Source: an uncultured Desulfuromonas sp.
GTDB lineage: Bacteria; Desulfobacterota; Desulfuromonadia; Desulfuromonadales; Desulfuromonadaceae
Length of the DNA: 64,000 nt
NCBI RefSeq assembly: GCF_963678835.1
Contig: NZ_OY787469.1
Span: forward strand, 3,100,001 to 3,164,000
Reading direction: 5' to 3'
Part shown: piece by piece, positions 9,227 to 17,597 of the stretch
Position numbering within the stretch: position 1 is the stretch's first letter
How the letters are laid out: every line of letters begins with the position of its first letter
Program-made: the position numbers and the translations under genes
The notes under the pieces: model-generated
Databases searched by the model: none
The model's input: only the letters and a program-made list of their open reading frames with translations
Told to the model about the DNA's origin: nothing

Positions 9227-9973
9227 CTAAGCGGCCTCGAAGCAGTAACGTTTCAAATTCATCAGCTCGGCAGTTCCAGCAATACTGGTCCCGAAAAAAA
9301 AGAGGGGAACAGCGTTGTCACTTGCCAGAGTAAGCAGTCCGGGCAAAGAGCCGTTGACCACCGTCGAACCAGTCGCTAACACCAGATCACTTTGTTCAAA
9401 CAGCTTCGCCGTTTCTTTTTCATCGCCCCACGTGATCGGCACACCAAACTTACTGCTGCCGCGTTGCTGTTCATCGCGGTCAACACAAAACACATTTTCT
9501 GCGCCAAATGTTGTCGCAAGCTGCTCAAGAATAGCCGGCTGCAAACCTACGAGGCCAACCTTGGCAACAGGTTGTTGTTGCAACTGACGAATAATTTCAC
9601 CAGCGCACTCTTCCGGCTCGTCGTTACGACAGTGCACGGTCGCCAGTTCCGGCTTCAGGTAACGCATCACAGCGTTGAGGCTGGCGATAAAAAGAGCGCG
9701 CTGTTCGGTGTTCTCCAGCGGCAACGCGACAATGTCGGCCAGAGTCGAAATCTTCTCGCAAGGGGCATCCGTAAAAGCTTGTCCACGGCACTCTCTGAAA
9801 CAGGCTTCCATCAGGAATTCTTTGCCTTTGAGTAGCGGATAATCCTGACGGGTCGGGTTGCCGATGGCTTCTTCATTTTTCAAAATTCGGGCAGAAATGC
9901 TGATTTTTTCGCCAAGGAGGAAATTTTCCCGAACCAAGGTGGTAAACGTCTCTTTGAGTTGTGCATAAAACAT
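9227..9973 (-). CDS. DUF364 (putative heavy-metal chelation) protein
   Basis: The start is set at 9973 (MFYAQLKE), where AAGGAG precedes the ATG; an upstream in-frame ATG at 10036 lacks such a site. The 248-residue product matches the DUF364/DUF4213 arrangement: an N-terminal domain with RQDYPLLKGKEFLMEACF and a C-terminal Rossmann-like domain (VAKVGLVGLQPAILEQLATTFGAENVFCVDRD...DLVLATGSTVVNGSLPGLL). The family is called putative heavy-metal chelation from a structure-based proposal, and its true role is unknown. Its insertion between modA-like and modB-like genes, with 10- and 21-bp gaps, suggests it handles the transported metal or a pterin-metal intermediate. Confidence 0.8.
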   Translation of the reverse strand: MFYAQLKETFTTLVRENFLLGEKISISARILKNEEAIGNPTRQDYPLLKGKEFLMEACFRECRGQAFTDAPCEKISTLADIVALPLENTEQRALFIASLNAVMRYLKPELATVHCRNDEPEECAGEIIRQLQQQPVAKVGLVGLQPAILEQLATTFGAENVFCVDRDEQQRGSSKFGVPITWGDEKETAKLFEQSDLVLATGSTVVNGSLPGLLTLASDNAVPLFFFGTSIAGTAELMNLKRYCFEAA

Positions 9974-9983
9974 GTTCGTCTCC

Positions 9984-10715
9984 TTAAGGTTTAATGGCTT
10001 TAAACCCGTGCCTGGAAAAGACAGCCGGTGCTTCAACGAGCAAATACTGCCAGAACAGGTTCGCCTCCACGGGATGTCCAGGACTCTTTAATCGGCAGAA
10101 CGGGATGGTATCAATCTGGTTAACATCCGGAGGAATCGCGATCGTTTCAACCTGACCGGATTGGAAGGCATCGGCGGCCCAAACAATAGAGGCATCAACA
10201 CTCCCGGTTTCGACCCAGCTCACCAACTGCTTGATGTTGATCCCACGAGCAACGATGTTCATCTTTGCCGGATCAAGACCGACCTTTTTGAATAAACGCT
10301 TGTTGTTGCGGCCGATTGCCGCAGCTTTAATATCCCCCAAAGCAAGCTTGACCGATGGCAGGGCCAGATCACTGAGGCTTTTTACCTTGTGGTTGCCTTT
10401 CGGGGTAATAATGACCGGAATGTGATACGCAAGGGCGACACATTCTTCCGCCAGCCCTTCTTTTTTGAGCCTCTGTGCCCATTTATCCGATCCAGGAATA
10501 AACAGATCAGGCTTAACCCCCAACAACATTTTGCTGCCAAGCCGTCCTGAACCGTCAAAATCAAACGCAACCTCTATTCCGGTTTCATCGCTGAACTTCT
10601 TTCCCAGTTCTTGCAAGGGTTCACGCATCCCTGCACCGGCAAAAACCAACAATTCGGCGGCAAATCCGCTGTTCGCAATCAAAATAAAAACAAGGAACAG
10701 GTAACATTTTTTCAT
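9984..10715 (-). CDS. Periplasmic oxyanion-binding protein, ModA/WtpA-like
   Basis: 243 residues with a clear signal peptide (MKKCYLFLVFILIANSGFAA). The mature chain has the type II periplasmic-binding features of molybdate/tungstate proteins: LLVFAGAGMREPLQELGKKF, FDFDGSGRLGSKMLLGVKPDLFIPGS, YHIPVIITPKGN, LALGDIKAAAIGR and VDASIVWAADAF. It would capture molybdate or tungstate outside the membrane for the permease/ATPase pair at 7696-9205. The gene lies 11 bp downstream of moeA. The cluster as a whole pairs import (ModABC-like) with metal insertion (MoeA), a coherent supply line for the three bis-pterin enzymes in the window. Confidence 0.87.
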   Translation of the reverse strand: MKKCYLFLVFILIANSGFAAELLVFAGAGMREPLQELGKKFSDETGIEVAFDFDGSGRLGSKMLLGVKPDLFIPGSDKWAQRLKKEGLAEECVALAYHIPVIITPKGNHKVKSLSDLALPSVKLALGDIKAAAIGRNNKRLFKKVGLDPAKMNIVARGINIKQLVSWVETGSVDASIVWAADAFQSGQVETIAIPPDVNQIDTIPFCRLKSPGHPVEANLFWQYLLVEAPAVFSRHGFKAIKP

Positions 10716-10726
10716 CGGCTCATCCC

Positions 10727-11938
10727 TTAAAACTGCAATGCAAAATCAAGCATCTCAACTTCGTCGCCGGAATGTGCACAATCACACTCCCCGCCGAGCA
10801 ACACCAGTCCATCGCACATCCCCATGTTCATAAAATGCGATGTCAACTGGCTCGGTGCGCGATACGCCAACGCTTCGCCCTGCTCACCTTTTAACTGCAC
10901 GCGCAAAACATCCCAACGCCCCTGACGTCCCTTGAGATCATCGGCCAGACACACCTTACGCGTTGGTGGAAGAACATCTTTCAAACCCATCATGCGTTTG
11001 ACGGTTGGCAAGAGAAAATAAAAGAAATTAACCAGACAGGCAGTTGGGTAACCCGGCATACCGAAAAACAGGGTGTCATCCTTGCAGGCAACCATTAAAG
11101 GCCGACCAGGCTTGATCTTGGTCCGATTGACCAGCATTCGGTAGCCACTAGATTGCAGCAAAGGACGGATAAAATCGTACTTGCCCATGGAAACACCACC
11201 GGATGTGATCACCAGATCACATTCTGCGGACAACTGCTCAAGACTGTCGCGAATGGTGACTTCATTGTCTTTGACCGGCCCGAGAACCTGACAGTGAATG
11301 CCTAATTGAGCCAGGCTGCCGTCCAGAAAGTGGCGATTACTATCGAAAACACTCCCAGGTTTATGCACCTGGCCCAATTGAAGAACTTCGTCACCTGTAA
11401 TCAAAATACCGACTCGGGGTAAACGATGCACGCTCACTTCAGCAACTCCAGCACAACAGAGCACACTGAAGTTGACCGGCGTCAATCGGGTACCAGCGCG
11501 CAGGATACAGGCCCCCATTTCCATCTCTTCACCGATGCGATTAATATTCTCTTTCTTTTTAACCTCGGACTGAATCGTCAGCAGGTTTCCGTCGACAGCA
11601 ACATCTTCCACCCGAACAACAGCAAGACTGCCTGGCGGGACGGTAGCGCCGGTCATAACTGCGGCAGCCTGACCGGCACGAAGAGGCTGATCAGGCATTT
11701 GTCCCGCCCCCAGGGTGGCAACAATTTGATAGTGATCTAATCCGATCTGGTCTATGGCATAGCCATCAACGGCACTTCGAGGGGTATCGGGAAACGCATG
11801 AGGAGTAACAATATCCGTGGCTAACACACGCCCCAAGGCTGATCGGGTTGGAATCACTTCCGTGGCCGTCGGCAACGCTGCATCGATCAAAATACGTTGA
11901 GCCTCAGGTAATGGTAGTTCAGCGCTATCTTTCATCAT
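10727..11938 (-). CDS. moeA: Molybdopterin molybdenumtransferase MoeA
   Basis: About 403 residues from the ATG at 11938, which overlaps the TGA of the preceding gene (ATGA coupling). MoeA inserts molybdate (or tungstate) into adenylated molybdopterin. Visible hallmarks: FPDTPRSAVDGYAI near the N-terminus, MTGATVPPGSLAVVRVEDV, and in domain III GDEVLQLG with the MPT-binding signature DLVITSGGVSMGKYDF, KPGRPLMVACKDDTLFFGMPGYPTACLVNF, then a C-terminal domain IV. Length matches the family (about 400). Directly downstream is the modA-like gene. Confidence 0.93.
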   Translation of the reverse strand: MMKDSAELPLPEAQRILIDAALPTATEVIPTRSALGRVLATDIVTPHAFPDTPRSAVDGYAIDQIGLDHYQIVATLGAGQMPDQPLRAGQAAAVMTGATVPPGSLAVVRVEDVAVDGNLLTIQSEVKKKENINRIGEEMEMGACILRAGTRLTPVNFSVLCCAGVAEVSVHRLPRVGILITGDEVLQLGQVHKPGSVFDSNRHFLDGSLAQLGIHCQVLGPVKDNEVTIRDSLEQLSAECDLVITSGGVSMGKYDFIRPLLQSSGYRMLVNRTKIKPGRPLMVACKDDTLFFGMPGYPTACLVNFFYFLLPTVKRMMGLKDVLPPTRKVCLADDLKGRQGRWDVLRVQLKGEQGEALAYRAPSQLTSHFMNMGMCDGLVLLGGECDCAHSGDEVEMLDFALQF

Positions 11939-12960
11939 GCAGCCCCCCAACCGAACGGACAAATCGGATAACGGCACTCCGGGCAGAAATGACACAAACC
12001 ACCATGACCTGATTTCGAAATTTCCTCCCGGCTGATGGTTTCTCCCGTCAAGATACGTGGCAGAAAAATATCGAGGGCGGTCTTTTCAAAAAACAGTGCC
12101 GCAGCGGGAACCGAGCAAACCGGAACATTGCCGGACCGCCCGATGGTCAGATTGTTTCCCGGCTGAATCGGATTACCCTTTTCGTGGAAAACAACCCCGG
12201 CTTCTTTCATGGCACTGACGGTGACATCATCCGGGTCAACCGAGGTTCCACCGGTCATCAGGATCATTTCACTATCTTCAGCAGCCGCTCTGATTGACGC
12301 ACTGATCTGCTCTTTCACATCCGGCAGAATGGTGGCATAGGTCACTTCAACGCCCATATTCTTGAGTTTTTTCGTCAAAACCGGGGTGAAGTCATCGACA
12401 ATCCGTCCGCTGTACACTTCGCTTCCCGTCACCAGAATCGATGCCGTCTTGATGCGGTAGGGCTGCACAGAGATCAATGGCTCGCGCAACAGGTCCTCAA
12501 TGCGGTTGATCGTGGCTCGTGAACAGGTCAGAGGAATAATACGAAAGGCCGCAACCTGTTTCCCCTTACCAACCGGAAAGTTATTGTGGATGGTTGGCAG
12601 CGACGGGATCACCAGACCATTGATTCGCGCCAAGCGTTCATGGTCAACTTTGAAAATACCTCGCGTTTCAGCATAAAAACTCACTTTGCCTTCATGCGGT
12701 TGCTCATCGTAACGAATGTTGGCGCCGGCAATCTGGGGTGCCAGCAATCGTGCCGCGGCATCTTCGTGCACATCATTCCCCATATCCTCCCAGACATAGA
12801 TGTAATTCTTGCCCAGGCGGCGCAAAACATCCAAATCCTCATCTTGAACGACATGCCCGCGTTTAAAAGCCACGCCTTTATAGTGTTGCTTTCGATTAAC
12901 CTCGGTAATGTCATACCCAAGAACCTGTCCTACCGCGTTTTCCAGAGACACACTATTCAT
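11935..12960 (-). CDS. Molybdopterin-binding protein with Cys-rich tail (MoeA/MoaB-like)
   Basis: 341 residues. The core (about 165-300) is a MoCF-biosynthesis/MPT-binding domain: ASILVTGSEVYSGRIVDDFTPVL, then EMILMTGGTSVDPDDVT and the NNLTIGRSGNVPVCSVPAAALFFEKTALDIFLPRIL region. The N-terminal part (RGHVVQDEDLDVLRRLGKNYIYVWE) is typical of a MoeA-like subgroup found in anaerobes. The C-terminal tail reads CHFCPECRYPICPFGWG, a zinc- or Fe-S-type Cys cluster missing from ordinary MoaB/MoeA. It is the first gene of the minus-strand Moco/transport group and is translationally coupled to moeA. The exact reaction is unknown; MPT binding is well supported. Confidence 0.85.
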   Translation of the reverse strand: MNSVSLENAVGQVLGYDITEVNRKQHYKGVAFKRGHVVQDEDLDVLRRLGKNYIYVWEDMGNDVHEDAAARLLAPQIAGANIRYDEQPHEGKVSFYAETRGIFKVDHERLARINGLVIPSLPTIHNNFPVGKGKQVAAFRIIPLTCSRATINRIEDLLREPLISVQPYRIKTASILVTGSEVYSGRIVDDFTPVLTKKLKNMGVEVTYATILPDVKEQISASIRAAAEDSEMILMTGGTSVDPDDVTVSAMKEAGVVFHEKGNPIQPGNNLTIGRSGNVPVCSVPAAALFFEKTALDIFLPRILTGETISREEISKSGHGGLCHFCPECRYPICPFGWGAA

Positions 12961-13446
12961 TGGTCACCCTTCGATTTTTTTGGTCAAAGTAAGCTCAACA
13001 GATATGGCCGACTGATCTCAATTTGAGACTCAAACGATTCCCAATCTGGGAACCGAAAACCATCCTGACCTCTTCCAGTAAACAACTTGTTGTTGTGTGT
13101 TTGCGTCATTCTCAGCACTCATTTATTTAGCGAGCAAAACGGCTTCAACTGTCGACAAATACTCAACCTTTCACCTCTCGTCAGGCTGTAATTCCGGCAT
13201 CATCTCTGAAATCTGCGAGAATTATTTCTGGCCCAACTTCAAGTTTCTGACGAAAGCTCTCGTCTGCTTATCAGGCAAACTTTTCAAAAAACGGGCCAGA
13301 ACCTGAAAAGACAACAGGCTTCACAAGGCGACCACACGCCACCGGTTCTGTAACACCGTGTAATACATAAAAAACATCTTTTTAAGTTACACAGGCCGAC
13401 CATCACAGCTTCGTCACCTGTCTTGGTTAGAAATCGCCTCTCCACT
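12961..13446. other. Divergent control region between two Moco gene groups
   Basis: No supported gene. It separates the minus-strand MPT-binding/moeA group from the plus-strand moaE group. The imperfect palindrome TAACACCGTGTAA (13351-13363) and the nearby GTTACACAGG (about 13386) lie roughly 90-125 bp upstream of the predicted transcription start, a position usual for the enhancer sites of a sigma-54 activator. I did not find a convincing -24/-12 element facing the minus strand, nor a recognisable Moco riboswitch. Confidence 0.4.
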
Positions 13447-13463
13447 TTGGCCTGATTGTTGCT
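13447..13463 (+). promoter_or_regulatory. Sigma-54 (-24/-12) promoter for the moaE-moaC operon
   Basis: TTGGCCTGATTGTTGCT fits the YTGGCACGRNNNTTGCW consensus at 15 of 17 positions, including the invariant GG and GC separated by exactly 10 bases. The predicted start is about 13474, giving a roughly 70-base leader before moaE. Confidence 0.8.
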
Positions 13464-13544
13464 AAAACATAAAAATCACACACAGGCAAATACCGCCCGA
13501 ATACCTCAAAATGATCTGCCGATCAGATCAAAACAGGAGTTAAC

Positions 13545-13919
13545 ATGGATATTTCAAAAACAATTGCACAGATGAAACAGGATCCGGACTTTGCCCCGAA
13601 TGTCGGTATGGTCTTAATTCACAATGGCGTGGTACGTGGCTGGTCGCGCAAGGATGGCCGCGATGTTGAACAGATTGATATCAGTTGCGATCAGGCCAAA
13701 GCTTCAGAAATTTGCCGCGAAGTCGAACAGATGCCCGGCATCTATAAAATCGCCATGGAAGCGCGTTCGGGGCGGATGAAACCCGGCGACGATGTCTTAT
13801 TTCTGATTGTTGCCGGAGACATCCGCGAAAATGTCAAACCGGCACTGGCCATTCTGTTGGACCGGATCAAAGCAGAAGCCGTCACCAAGAAAGAACATTT
13901 CGACGAGGATGTCGCATGA
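13545..13919 (+). CDS. moaE: Molybdopterin synthase catalytic subunit MoaE-like
   Basis: 124 residues with AGGAG before the ATG. The catalytic subunit transfers sulfur from MoaD thiocarboxylate to cyclic pyranopterin monophosphate. The family pattern is seen in VGMVLIHNGVVRGWSRKDGR (equivalent to the VVTFTGKVR strand), MEARSGRMKPGDDVLFLIVAGDIRENVKPALAILLDRIKAEAVTKKEHF (equivalent to the PGDE..V...HR..AF and C-terminal lysine region). It is shorter than E. coli MoaE (150) and diverged. A MoaD partner is not encoded in the window. Its stop overlaps the moaC start (ATGA), indicating one transcript with coupled translation. Confidence 0.82.
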   Translation: MDISKTIAQMKQDPDFAPNVGMVLIHNGVVRGWSRKDGRDVEQIDISCDQAKASEICREVEQMPGIYKIAMEARSGRMKPGDDVLFLIVAGDIRENVKPALAILLDRIKAEAVTKKEHFDEDVA

Positions 13920-14392
13920 GTTTTAATCATTTCGATACGAACGGCCGCGCCGTCATGGTTGATGTCAGCGAAAAAAACAAAACCATGCGCACCGCGATTG
14001 CATCGGCACAGGTGAAAATGCAGCAGGATATTTTATGCACCATCATCGAGGGCGCTGCCAGTAAAGGAGATGTTCTCGGCGTTGCCCGACTGGCTGGAAT
14101 CATGGCCAGTAAAAAAGTGCCGGATATGATCCCGCTCTCTCACCCGCTGGCGATTCATCACGCGTCAATAGAATTTGATGTTAATCTTGATGACGGACTG
14201 ATCACAATCAGGGCGACGGTAAAAGCGTACGAGCGCACTGGGGTGGAAATGGAGGCGATGGTCTCGGCCTCTTTAACCGCATTGACGATCTACGATATGT
14301 GCAAAGGCATGGATAAATCGATCGAAATTCGCAACACCATGCTTGAGTATAAAGACGGCGGGAAAAGTGGGCTCTATCAAAGACAAAACTAA
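13916..14392 (+). CDS. moaC: Cyclic pyranopterin monophosphate synthase MoaC
   Basis: 158 residues, the usual length. It works with MoaA to convert GTP to cPMP, the first step of molybdopterin synthesis. Diagnostic segments: AVMVDVSEKNKTMRTAIA, KGDVLGVARLAGIMASKKVPDMIPLSHPL with the catalytic-site HP, and VKAYERTGVEMEAMVSASLTALTIYDMCK with the essential Lys (DMCKG). The start overlaps the moaE stop by 4 bp. moaA is about 23 kb away on the other strand. This gene lies in the sigma-54-controlled moaE-moaC-mogA/mobB group. Confidence 0.97.
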   Translation: MSFNHFDTNGRAVMVDVSEKNKTMRTAIASAQVKMQQDILCTIIEGAASKGDVLGVARLAGIMASKKVPDMIPLSHPLAIHHASIEFDVNLDDGLITIRATVKAYERTGVEMEAMVSASLTALTIYDMCKGMDKSIEIRNTMLEYKDGGKSGLYQRQN

Positions 14393-14473
14393 CAGGATGT
14401 TGAAAAAGTCCCAGCCGCAGTCTCCAACAACATTCTGCTAAACAGCCGGCCACAACATGGGGAGAGTTCACGC

Positions 14474-15499
14474 ATGAAAGCAGCGATACTGGTTCTAAGC
14501 GACAAAGGCGCGATCGGCCAACGAGAAGATACCAGCGGCCCGGCGATACGCCAGTGGTTGGCCGTCAACGGGGTCGAAAGCGTTCGAGTGGATATTATTC
14601 CTGACGAGTTCTCAATGATTCAGGATAAACTGACCAACTGGTGTGATACAGGCCTGGCCGAATTAGTCATTACCTGCGGCGGAACCGGCGTCTCTCCCAG
14701 AGATGTGACTCCTGAAGCAACCAGAAGTATCCTCGAAAGAGAACTGGAAGGGTTCGGAGAGTTGATGAGACAGAGAAGTCTTACCAAAACACCCATGGCC
14801 ATTTTATCTCGCGCCACCGCCGGAATCCGCAGCAATTGTCTGATCATCAATCTTCCGGGAAGCCCGAAAGCCGCGCTGGAAAACCTTGAAGCGGTGTGGC
14901 CTGCCGTCGGCCATGGCATCGCCAAAATCAAAGGCGATCCCTCCGACTGCGCCGATGTCCATTCTCAACAGAAAAAATCACCGCCGGTGGTCTCTTTTGC
15001 CGGGTATTCGGGAAGCGGAAAAACCACATTGGTCACTAAAATCATCGAATTATTGAGCAATAAAGGATATAAGGTTGGGGCCATCAAACATGAGGGACAC
15101 CGCTTTGAAATCGACAAACCCGGAAAGGACAGTTGGCGGATGACCCAAGCCGGAGCGACAATCACCGGCATCTCTGACAGCAGCACCCTGGCGTTGATCA
15201 AAAAGCATAAAAGCGCTCCCAGCGTCAGCAGTATTATTTCAGAGTACTACGCAGAAATGGATATTGTCATTGTTGAAGGGTGGAAGGAAAGCGCACCGAA
15301 CAAAATAGAGGTCTATCGCTCTGAAGTTGGCCACGTCCCCTTATTTCAACAGCAACATGCCGAAAACTTTATCGCTGTCGCAACCGACTGTGATCTGACA
15401 ACGCAATTGCCGTTGCTTGACATCAATCAGCCACACACCGTTGCCGAGTTCATTATCGATGCCTATCTGAGCGCACCTCACCAACACAATGCTCAGTGA
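14474..15499 (+). CDS. MogA-MobB fusion (MPT adenylyltransferase / GTP-binding Moco adaptor)
   Basis: 341 residues in two domains. Residues 1-155 are MogA/MoaB-like: AAILVLSDKGAIGQREDTSG, LVITCGGTGVSPRDVTPEAT and the LPGSPKAALENLEAVWPAVGH C-terminal segment, expected to adenylylate molybdopterin. Residues 170-335 are MobB: P-loop GYSGSGKTT (about 177-185), AIKHEGHRFEIDKPGKDSWRMTQAGA, VIVEGWKES and CDLTTQLPLLDIN, a GTPase linked to MobA during dinucleotide addition. Fusion of an early and a late Moco step in one chain is seen in several anaerobes. It starts 81 bp after moaC, whose downstream gap carries a short repeat-like TGTTGAAAAAG. Confidence 0.93.
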   Translation: MKAAILVLSDKGAIGQREDTSGPAIRQWLAVNGVESVRVDIIPDEFSMIQDKLTNWCDTGLAELVITCGGTGVSPRDVTPEATRSILERELEGFGELMRQRSLTKTPMAILSRATAGIRSNCLIINLPGSPKAALENLEAVWPAVGHGIAKIKGDPSDCADVHSQQKKSPPVVSFAGYSGSGKTTLVTKIIELLSNKGYKVGAIKHEGHRFEIDKPGKDSWRMTQAGATITGISDSSTLALIKKHKSAPSVSSIISEYYAEMDIVIVEGWKESAPNKIEVYRSEVGHVPLFQQQHAENFIAVATDCDLTTQLPLLDINQPHTVAEFIIDAYLSAPHQHNAQ

Positions 15500-15553
15500 A
15501 CATGATAGCCGTTTGAAAAAATATCAAAGCGCCATTGAAAGGAAGACATAAAC

Positions 15554-16000
15554 ATGCCCAAGGACACGCGAGCGATGGAAACAAGGAATCAAACAAACGG
15601 GCCGGAGTCAAAAAGACCACGCAAAAATGAAAAAATCGGCGTGATTGCCGACAGGCCCTATTGCTTTGTTTATGTCTCGCTGATTTCTCGGGCCTTACAC
15701 CAGCTCGGCGCGGCGATCTTTTTGGCAACCTATATTCTCAGCCCGGCAAATTCACCCGCCTGGAGGATCTCCCTGATGCTCACGGTGGCAAGCGGGATGG
15801 TGTTGCTCGGCTCCGAAGCGATCAGGCATCGGCAATTTCTGCGTGAAGTCTTCGGCCTCTCGACACTGTTCAAACTGGTTCTGGTCGGTTTCGCCCATCA
15901 AGGTCTGCTCCCGGCAATCCCCAGCGTCACAATTGCCTTCCTGCTGGCCTCGCTGGTGTCGCACGCTCCGAAGGCCGTGCGTCACAGGCTGATTCTCTAG
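15554..16000 (+). CDS. Small integral membrane protein, function unknown
   Basis: 148 residues: a charged N-terminus of about 35 residues, then four hydrophobic segments (about 40-60 CFVYVSLISRALHQLGAAIF; 70-90 WRISLMLTVASGMVLLG; 100-120 LSTLFKLVLVGFAH; 120-140 LLPAIPSVTIAFLLASLV). I do not recognise the family. The ATG follows GGAAG with 9 bases spacing. It is the last gene of the moaE-moaC-mogA/mobB string (54-bp gap). Hairpin terminators follow. An alternative start at MET-9 is possible. Confidence 0.7.
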   Translation: MPKDTRAMETRNQTNGPESKRPRKNEKIGVIADRPYCFVYVSLISRALHQLGAAIFLATYILSPANSPAWRISLMLTVASGMVLLGSEAIRHRQFLREVFGLSTLFKLVLVGFAHQGLLPAIPSVTIAFLLASLVSHAPKAVRHRLIL

Positions 16001-16063
16001 CAGGACGTTGCGGTACGGCATGAACAGCCTGTGGGAATTATCGCCCGTCATGGGAGTAAATAT

Positions 16064-16113
16064 CCCCCGGTCAAACCGGGGGCTTTAGTGATTGCTAGCC
16101 CCTCAAAGGGGCT
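16064..16113 (+). terminator. Pair of GC-rich hairpins downstream of the moaE operon
   Basis: CCCCCGG-TCAAA-CCGGGGG (16064-16082), then AGCCCC-TCAAA-GGGGCT (16097-16113), each followed by CTTTA. They lie between convergent genes and could terminate both strands. Confidence 0.6.
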
Positions 16114-16194
16114 TTAACGCAATCACAAAAGTCAAAAACACAAAACCCGGTGACGGGGTGGAGCATAATCCAGGAACCGTCAAACTATTAGGGT

Positions 16195-16213
16195 CCCCCG
16201 GCAAAGCCGGGGG
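16195..16213 (-). terminator. Hairpin downstream of the EamA gene
   Basis: CCCCCGGC-AAA-GCCGGGGG, 8 bp stem. It resembles the hairpin at 16064 in sequence, so the two may derive from one duplicated intergenic element. It is followed at 16215-16260 by CAGGCTGTTTTTTCAACAGCC, which looks like the end of a family A repeat. Confidence 0.5.
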
Positions 16214-16282
16214 ATTACTTTTCGTATTCACAGGCTGTTTTTTCAACAGCCCACAACAAGGCTCTGATCGTGGCTGCGGTTG

Positions 16283-17266
16283 TCAATCCGCAGCTTGACG
16301 CCCCTTTTTCCCAACCAGCCAGATGCCACCGATCACCAGCAACGTCCCGCCCATTTGCAACAACGACACCGCTTCGTCCAAGATCAGCCAACTGAAAAAA
16401 ATCGTTAAAACCGGCCCGAGACTACTGATAAGCGCGGCGGGTGAACTGCCGATGCGGCGAACCGCAGCAGCCAGGGCAAGAACCGGCATCACCGTGGAAA
16501 AGGTTCCCATGATAAAGGCCAGCAGGTAAATCTGCCAAGGCTGGACCAGAACGCTTAACGGATGGCTGACGCCAAAATGGAGCAGAGTTGCGGCCGTGGA
16601 TACAATCAATGCTGAACAGGCAAATTGGGAAGAACCGTACCTGGCGATGAGATGCCGCCCCCCGGAAAGGTAAAACGCGTAACAGAGTGCCGACAGAAAA
16701 ATCAGTGCTCCGCCAACCCAAACGTCCTCCTGCACACCGGAGACCCCCATATCGTGGACAAAGGCCAGGCCGATACCACCATAACAGATCACAACCGCCA
16801 GCCACTCATAGCTTCTGATCTTTCGACCGCTGAAAATGGCATCAAAAAACAGGGTCAAGAGAGGAAAGCTGAACAGGATCACCCGTTCCAACCCGGCGGA
16901 AATATACTTTAAGCCCAAGAAATCAAACAGACTGGCCCCATAGTAACCAACCGCCCCGAGCAGAATGACCGCAGCAAAATCTTTGCGGTTCAGATTGCGC
17001 CCCTGATGACCTGAAGACCGCAATAATAAAAGGAAAAAAGGCAGCGCAAAAAGCATTCGCAGGGTTAGCAAGGTAACGGCATCAACAGGCACCTGTTGCG
17101 GTAAAGCGTAGGCAAGCTTGATCAGAATCGCCTTAAAGGAAAAACCGAACGCAGAAATTACCGCCAGCCACAGTCCCAGACTGTAGCGGTTGCCACGCAT
17201 TGGAGCAGCGCGCTTTTTACCGACAACACCTCCCTGTTTCCGCCTGCTATCGGACGGCTCAATCAC
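16283..17266 (-). CDS. EamA/DMT-family transporter
   Basis: 327 residues with ten hydrophobic helices in two EamA repeats (first about 30-165 with GLWLAVISAFGFSFKAILIKLAY and LKYISAGLERVILFSFPLLTLFFDAIF; second about 185-320 with ALIFLSALCYAFYLSGGR and SSPAALISSLGPVLTIFFSWLILDEAVSL). Drug/metabolite transporters of this type export or import small metabolites; no substrate can be inferred. The GTG start at 17266 overlaps the upstream stop; an in-frame ATG at 17200 (MRGNRYSLG) is an alternative. A second EamA gene in the window, at 25835, is disrupted by an insertion sequence. Confidence 0.88.
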   Translation of the reverse strand: MIEPSDSRRKQGGVVGKKRAAPMRGNRYSLGLWLAVISAFGFSFKAILIKLAYALPQQVPVDAVTLLTLRMLFALPFFLLLLRSSGHQGRNLNRKDFAAVILLGAVGYYGASLFDFLGLKYISAGLERVILFSFPLLTLFFDAIFSGRKIRSYEWLAVVICYGGIGLAFVHDMGVSGVQEDVWVGGALIFLSALCYAFYLSGGRHLIARYGSSQFACSALIVSTAATLLHFGVSHPLSVLVQPWQIYLLAFIMGTFSTVMPVLALAAAVRRIGSSPAALISSLGPVLTIFFSWLILDEAVSLLQMGGTLLVIGGIWLVGKKGRQAAD

Positions 17267-17502
17267 GGCTTCAGATCAAAATTCATATCAATCTTTACCA
17301 CCGCATCCGGGTAGATTTCCTTAATGGCTCTTTGGACCTGAAGGCGATGCATCCAAACCACATGCTCAGGGGAAAATTCATCCTCTGTTTGCCACAGACA
17401 GATGGTGCCATTGTCTTCAATGGCCGTCAGCTCCATCGTCCCACCAACAGCATTCATTGCGGGACGCAACGTTTTTAAAATTTCATCGATTTTTTCTTTC
17501 AT
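17263..17502 (-). CDS. NifU C-terminal-like small protein without the CxxC motif
   Basis: 79 residues starting at 17502, where GGAGG lies 8 bases upstream. The first half (KIDEILKTLRPAMNAVGGTMELTAIEDNG) follows the NifU C-terminal (Nfu) pattern 'V..VL..IRP.L...GG.V.L..I..'. The second half replaces the cluster-binding CxxC loop with EDEFSPEHVVWMHRLQVQ, so it cannot hold an Nfu-type Fe-S cluster. It may be a structural or regulatory derivative. It overlaps the following EamA gene by 4 bp. Confidence 0.65.
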   Translation of the reverse strand: MKEKIDEILKTLRPAMNAVGGTMELTAIEDNGTICLWQTEDEFSPEHVVWMHRLQVQRAIKEIYPDAVVKIDMNFDLKP

Positions 17503-17597
17503 CAGTATTTCCTCCACATTGAAGCAGTATCCATAACTCAGCAGTCAGCAAAAGCAAGTCCTTTGTTTTTCAGAAATTCATCTACAGATTCAAGAGG

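Noticed and set aside
13097..13306. 69-residue plus-strand frame in the divergent Moco control region
   Set aside because: No ribosome-binding site and no recognisable pattern; it lies upstream of the sigma-54 promoter.
16064..16213. CRISPR-like or tandem repeat array from the similar GC-rich hairpins
   Set aside because: Only two similar palindromes with unequal spacing; they are better explained as terminators of convergent genes.
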